NCBI RefSeq assembly: GCF_042477335.2
Contig: NC_091260.1
Coordinates: 49,867,001 to 49,931,000, forward strand
DNA from: Ovis canadensis
Lineage: Eukaryota; Chordata; Mammalia; Artiodactyla; Bovidae
Direction: 5' to 3'
DNA length: 64,000 nt
A program made the position numbers and the translations under genes. Positions 58,188-64,000 of this stretch are shown here, piece by piece. The notes beneath the pieces were generated by a model. It had not been told where the DNA came from. It was given only the letters and a program-made list of their open reading frames with translations, and made no database searches. The first letter of the stretch is position 1; each line of letters starts with the position of its first letter.

Positions 58188-60410
58188 TACCTGGCAAGGA
58201 TCTCATTCAAAATTGATGGAGAAATAAAAAGATTTTCAGATAAGCAAAAGTCAAGAGAATTCAGTACCACCAAACCAGCTTTACAACAAATGTTAAAGGG
58301 ATTTATGTAGTCAAGAAATACTAGAGAAGAAACAAGATCTACAAAATCAACACCAAATAATTAAGACAATGGCAATAGGAACATATATAACAATAATTAC
58401 TTCAAATGTAAATGGATTAAATGCTCCAACCAAAAGACACAGACTGACTGAATGGATACAAAGAAAGACCCAAATATATGCTGTCTATAAGAAACCCACT
58501 TCAGACCTAAAGATACATATAGACTGAAAGTGAGAGGATGGAAAAATATATTCCCTGCAAATAGAAAGCAAAAGAAAGCTGGAGTAGCAATCCTCATATC
58601 AGACAAAATAGACCTTAAAATAAATAAGATTACAAGAGATAAGGAAGGACACTACATAATGATCAAGGGATCAATCCAAGAGGAAACAATTGTAAATATC
58701 TATGCACCCAAATAGTAGCATCTCAGTACATAAGACAAACACTAACAGACATAAAAGGAGAAATTGACAGTAACACAATAATAGTAGGAGACTTTAACAC
58801 CCTGACACATGCCAATGGACAGATCATCAAAACAGAAAATTAATAAGGAAACACAAGTCTTAAATGATACATTAGATGAGATGGATCTCATTGATATCTT
58901 CAGGACATTCCATTCAAATGCAGAAGAATATACCTTCTTCTCAAGTGCACATGGAACATTCTCCAGGATAGAGCGCATCTTGGGTCACAAATCAAACCTC
59001 AGTAAATTTAAAGAAATTGAAATCTTATCAAGCATCTTCTCCAAACACAGCACTATGCACAACACTATGAGACTAGATATCAATCACAAGAAAAAAACTG
59101 TAAGAAACATAAACACATGGGGATTAGACATGTTTCTAAATAACCAATAGGTTACTGAAGAAATCAAAAGGGAAATCAAAAATCTTCTAGAAACAAATTA
59201 CAATGAAAACATGACAACTCAAAACCTATGGGATATAGCAAAAGCAGTTTTAAGAGCAAAGCTTATAGCAATACAATCCTATCTCAAGAAACAAGAAAAA
59301 CATTGACTAGACAACCTAACTTTAAAACAACTGGAAAAAGAAGAACAAAAAAACCCCAAAATTAATAGAAGGAAAGAAATAATAAAGATCTGAGCAGAAA
59401 CAAATGAAAAAGAAATGAAAGAAACAATAGTAAAGATTAATAAAACTAAAAGCTGTTTCTTTGGGAAGATAAAATTGACAAGCCTTTAGCTAGACTCATC
59501 AAGAAGAAAAGAGAGAAGAATCAAATGAACAAAATTAGAAATGAAAAAGAAGAGGTTACAACAGACAATGCAGAAATACAAAGGATTGTAAGAGACTTAT
59601 GAACAACTATATGGCAATAAAATGGATAATCTGGAAGAAAAGGACAGATTCTTAGAAAAGTTCAATCTTCCAAGACTGAACCAGGAAGAAATAGAAATTA
59701 TGAACAACCCAATTATAAGCACTGAAATTGAGGCTGTGATCAAAAATCTCCCCAGAAACAAAAGCCCAGGATCAGATGGCTTCACAGGAGAATTCTATCA
59801 AACATTTAGAGAAGAGCTAATGCCTATCCTTCTAAAACTCTTTAACAAAAATTGCAGAGGAAGGAACACTTCCAAACTCATTCTATGAGGCCATCATCAC
59901 CATGATACCAAACCCAGACAAAGACAACACACAAAAAGAAAACGATGGGTCAATATCACTGATGAACATAGATACAAAAATCCTCAACAAAATTTTAGCA
60001 AACAGAATTCAGCAACACATCAAAAAGCTCAGATACCATGATCAAGTTGGGTTCATTCCAGGGATGCAAGGATTCTTCAATATATGCAAATCAATCAATG
60101 TGATACATCATATTAACAAATTGAAAGATAAAAACCATATGATAATCTCAATAGATGCAGAAAAAACCTTTGACAAAATTAAGCACTCATTTATGATTAA
60201 AAGTCTTCATAAAATGGGCATGGAAGGAACCTACCTCAACATAGTAAGGGCCAAATATGATAAGCCTACAGCAAACATTATTCTCAACAGTGAAAAACTG
60301 ATAGAATTCCCCCTAAGGTTAGGAACAAGACAAGGGTGTCCACTTTAACCACTATTATTCAATGTAATTTTGGAAGTCCTAGCTACAGCAATCAGAGAAG
60401 AAAAAGAAAT

Positions 60411-60560
60411 AATGACCCACAGAGATGTTATGGGGAGGGAGGTGGGAGGGGGGGTTCATGTTTGGGAATGCCTGTAAGAATTAAATATTTTAAAATTAAA
60501 AAAATTAAAAAATTTAAAAAAATAATAAAATGGTTAACTAATACTCCAAAAAAAAAAAAA
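60411..60560 (+). mobile_element. Short poly(A)-tailed insertion inside L1 ORF2
   Basis: ORF2 coding stops after 'agaagaaaaagaaata' and resumes at 'atccagattggaaaagaag'. Between lies a G-rich segment (gggagggaggtgggagggg, resembling an L1 3'-UTR G tract), then AT-rich sequence and a run of A. The structure fits a 5'-truncated retrotransposed fragment. Its source is not certain. Confidence 0.65.
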
Positions 60561-62174
60561 ATCCAGATTGGAAAAGAAGTAAAGCTATCACTGTTTGCAG
60601 ATGACATGATACTGTACATAGAAAACCCTAAAGACAGTATCAGAAAAGTACTAGAGTTAATCCATGAATTTAGCAAAGTTGCAGGATACAAAATCAATAC
60701 ACAGAAATCACTTGCATTTCTGTAGACTGACAATGAAAGATCAGAAAGAGAAATTAAGGAATCAATCCTATTCACCATGCAACAAAAAGAATTAAATATT
60801 TAGGAATAAACTTACCTAAGGAGACAAAAGAACTGTACACAGAACATTATAAGACACTAATGAAAGAAATCAAAGACAACGTATCAGATGGAGAGATACT
60901 CCATGTTCCTGGGTAGGAAGAATCAATATTGTGAAAATGATGATACTAGCAAATGCAATCTACAGATTCAACGTGATCCCTATCAAATTACCAATGGCAT
61001 TTTTCACAGAATTAGAAAAAAAATTTTCACAGTTCATATGGAAACACAAAAGACCCTGAAGAGTGAAAGCAGTCTTGAGAAAGAAGAATGGAGCTGGAGG
61101 AATCAATCTTCCTGACTTCAGATTATACTACAAAGCTACAGTCATCAAGACAGTATGGTACTGGCACAAAAACAGAAGTATAGAACAATGGAATGAGATA
61201 GAAAGCCCAGATATAAATCCGGGCACCTATGGGTCCCTTATTTTTCACAAAGGAGGTGAGAATATACAATGGGGCAAAGACAGCCTCTTCAATAAACGGT
61301 GTTGGGAAAACTGGACAGCTACGTGTAAAAGAATGAAATTAGAACACTTTCTAACATCATACTGAAAGATAAACTCAAAATGGACTAAAGACCTAAATGC
61401 AAGATCAGAAACTATAAAACTCTTAGAGGAAAACATAGGCAGAACACTTGATGACATAAATCAAAGCAAGATCCTCTTTGACCCACCTCCTAGAGTAATG
61501 GAAATAAAAACAAAAGTAAACAAGTGGGACCGGATTAAACTTAAAAGCTTCTGCACAGCAAATGAAACTATAAGCAAGGTGAAAAGACAACCCTCAGAAT
61601 GGGAGAATATAATAGCAAAAAAAACAACTGACAAAGGATTAATTTCCACAATATACAAGCAGCTCATACAACTCAATACCAGAAAAACAAACAACCCAAT
61701 CAAAAAGTGGGGAAAGAACCTAAACAGACATTTCTTCAAAGAATACATACAGATAGCTAACACATGAAAAGATGCTCATCATCACTCATTATTAAAGAAA
61801 TGCAAATCAAAACTACAATGAGATATCACCTCATACCTGTCAGAATAGCCATCATCAAAAAATCTACAAACAATAAAGGCTGGAGAGGGTGTGGAGAAGA
61901 GAACGCTCTTGCACTGTTGATGGGAATGTAAATTGATACAGCCACTATGGAAGACAGTATGGAGATTCCTTAAAAAACTAGGAATAAAACCACCATATGA
62001 CCCAGCAATCCTAGGCATATACCTTGAGGTAATCAAAATTGAAAAAGACACATGTATTCCACTGCTCATTCATTGCAGCACTATTTATGATAGCTAGAAC
62101 ATGGAAGCAACCTATATGTCCATCGACAGATGAATGGATAAAGAAGCTGTAGTACATATACACAATGGGATATT

Positions 62175-62820
62175 CAATTCAGTCGGTCAGTCATGTCAAC
62201 TCTTCGCAACCCCATGGACTGCAGCACACCAGGCTTCCCTGTTCATCACCAACTCCTGGAGCTTACTCAAACTCATGTCCATTGAGTCAGTGATGCTTTC
62301 CAACCATCTCATCCTCTGTCATCCCCTTCTCCTCCCGCCTTCAGTCTTTCCCAGCAAAGGGGTCTTTTCCAATGAGTCAGTTCTTTGCATCAGGTGGCCA
62401 AAGTATTGGAGTTTCAGATTTAGCATCAGTCCTTCCAACGAATATTCAGGATTGATTTCCTTCAGGATTGACTGCTTGGATTGTCTTGCAGACTGAGGAA
62501 CTCTTGAGAGTTCTCCAACACCACAGTTCAAAAGCATCAATTCTTCGGTGTTCAGCTTTCTTTATAGTCCTACTCTCACATCCATACATGACTACTGGAA
62601 AAACCAGAGCTTTGACTAGATGGATCTTTGTTGGCAAAATAACATCTGTGCTTTTGAATATGCTGTCTAGGTTGACCATAACTTTTCTTCCAAGGAGCAA
62701 GCGTCTTTTCATTTCATGGTTGAAGTCACCATCTGCAGTGATTTTGGAGCTGCCAAAAATAGTCTCTTAACTGTTTCCATTGTTTCCCCATCTATTTGCC
62801 ATATATCTTAGTTTTCTCAG
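62175..62820 (-). mobile_element. BovB LINE fragment nested in L1
   Basis: Minus-strand BovB 3' end, reading in reverse the terminal RT region in two frames (62319-62540 and 62446-62712). It splits L1 ORF2 between 'atgggatatt' and 'ctattactcagcc'. The host reading resumes directly, so this is a clean insertion younger than the L1. The reversed terminal end lies at 62175 and internal BovB sequence near 62800. Confidence 0.9.
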
Positions 62821-63494
62821 TGAACTATTACTCAGCCATAAAAAGGAATGCATTTGAGTCAGTTCTAATGAAGTGGATGAACATAGAACCTATTATACAG
62901 AGTGAAGCAAGTCAAAAAGAGAAAAATAAATATCATATTCTAATCCATATATACAGAATCTAGAAAAATGGTACTGAAGAATTTATTTACAGGACAGCAA
63001 TGAAGAAACAGACTTAGAGAGACTTACGGACATGGGGAGAAGGGAGGAGAGGGTGAGATGTATGGAAAGAATAACATGGAAACTTACATTGCCATATGTT
63101 AAATAGATAGCCAACAGGAATTTTCTATACGGCTCAGGAAACTCAAACAGGGGTTCTATATCAACCTAGAGGGGTGGGATGGGGAGGGAGATGGGAGGGA
63201 GGTTCAAACAGGAAGGGATATATTTATACTAATGGCTGATTCATGTTGAGGTTTGACCAAAAACAACAAAATTCTGTACAGCAATTATCCTTCTATAAAA
63301 AAATAATCTTTAAAAAAAGAAAATGCAAATTAAAAAATGAAAAATTATCTGTATTTTGTTTTGGCAAGTAATGCACATTAAAAAATAATGCCATGTTCTT
63401 GTGAGTAATAAAATCCTGCATATTGAGAGTGTAGCTCAGTGTCTCTCACACACACAAAAAAATAATAGTGTCATGGAAACCAAACCAAAGAGGT

Positions 63495-63706
63495 TGGTGA
63501 AAGTGAAAGTGAAGTCACTCGGTTGCGTCCGACTCTTTGCAACCCCATGCACTGCAGCCTATCAGGCTCCTCTGTCCATGGGATTTTCCAGGCAAGAGTG
63601 CTGGAGTGGATTGCCATTTCCTTTTCCAGGGGATCTTCCTGACTCAGGAATCGAACCCAGGTCTCCCACATTGCAGGCAGACGCTTTACCGTCTGAGCCG
63701 GCAATG
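63495..63706 (-). repeat. Bov-tA SINE
   Basis: Minus-strand Bov-tA from 'gtgaagtcactcggttgcgt' to 'gctttaccgtctgagccgg'. A (GAAAGT)-type run precedes it. Confidence 0.92.
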
Positions 63707-63709
63707 ATT

Positions 63710-64000
63710 TTATAACTCCTGGTGGACAGTAATCATGAGGGTCAGGGCCACCTGGATCCACGGTATCCACTCAGCATGAACCCACCAAATTGTTCCAAAA
63801 GCCAGTATCTCTCACCATCTCCAAAGCCCCTGTCCTGACTCAGGCCACTCCATGTTTTTCCCGGTCATTTTAAAATTCTTTTTGGTAACTCTCTGGGTTA
63901 AGGTAATAGTGGCAACACCTATACCCAATAGCCATTGCTGATAGCCATGTAACACTCCATGGATTGAATATGGAAAGGTAGGAGGGCCTACCAGGAAGAC
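63710..64000. other. Window end
   Basis: Unique-looking sequence; nothing recognised. Confidence 0.4.

Larger units (their letters stand above)
58369..62963 (+). pseudogene. L1 ORF2 (endonuclease-reverse transcriptase), disrupted
   Basis: ORF2p nicks target DNA and reverse-transcribes L1 RNA. Readable pieces in order: N-terminal endonuclease (58369-59150, with stops near 58467, 58526 and 58713), linker, reverse transcriptase (59622-60348, then 60580-60725 with the catalytic FADD motif at about 60595-60606), and the C-terminal region (61063-61767, then to about 62963 around the BovB insertion). Stops include those near 59886, 60346, 60723, 61363 and 61765; frameshifts separate several pieces. 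The RT palm motif survives, but no continuous protein is possible. Confidence 0.88.
56950..63320 (+). mobile_element. Near full-length ruminant L1, inactive
   Basis: In order: 5' UTR (gtgggagcactgactccaac onward), ORF1 (57423-58187), inter-ORF spacer, ORF2 (58369 to about 62963), 3' UTR with the G-rich tract (ggggtgggatggggagggag near 63172) and an A-rich end near 63315. A small poly(A)-tailed insertion (about 60411-60560) and a BovB fragment (about 62175-62820) interrupt ORF2. Multiple stops and frameshifts make it non-autonomous. The 5' boundary is approximate. Confidence 0.9.

Overview
The window is nuclear DNA of a ruminant, most likely a bovid. The evidence is dense BovB-derived SINEs (Bov-tA, BOV-A2), BovB (RTE) LINE fragments, cetartiodactyl tRNA-derived SINEs and a bovine-type L1. 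Species cannot be decided from sequence alone. It holds one recognisable protein-coding gene, GDNF (glial cell line-derived neurotrophic factor), on the + strand, complete from promoter region to poly(A) signal.

Layout. 1-6.4 kb: 5' flank with SINEs and old DNA transposons. 6.5-12.4 kb: long CpG-rich region with a TATA element (6488), non-coding exon 1 (donor after 7605), intron 1 and exon 2 (12163-12339, ATG at 12189). Exon 2 has two equally good in-frame donors 78 nt apart. They predict a 211-residue and a 185-residue precursor. 12.3-32.7 kb: 20.3 kb intron 2, repeat-rich. 32671-33155: exon 3 coding part, giving most of the propeptide, the RLKR processing site and the whole cystine-knot growth factor. 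33156 to about 35.76 kb: 3' UTR with AU-rich elements and several poly(A) signals. 35.8-64 kb: gene-free sequence made of L2, MIR, MER5, BovB, Bov-tA and CHR-type repeats, ending in a nearly full-length but dead L1 (about 56.95-63.3 kb) that carries a nested BovB and a small poly(A)-tailed insert.

The most unusual object is a 200-bp inverted copy (31736-31935) of the end of GDNF exon 3. It covers the last 39 codons, the stop and 79 nt of 3' UTR, at 198/200 identity. It lies in intron 2, 0.7 kb before exon 3. One breakpoint falls exactly at the end of a 9-bp-stem hairpin and the other at a 20-bp tandem duplication, which suggests replication template switching, although an assembly error has to be excluded. 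If real, GDNF pre-mRNA contains a 200-nt segment antisense to its own coding end, and the exon 3 acceptor sits inside the loop.

Other points of note: three short uORFs in the GDNF leader, the last two chained by overlapping stop/start codons (TAATG, then ATGA at the main start); a 7 x 17-bp G-rich minisatellite 32 bp after the exon 1 donor; and several well-dated retrotransposon nestings with visible target-site duplications.
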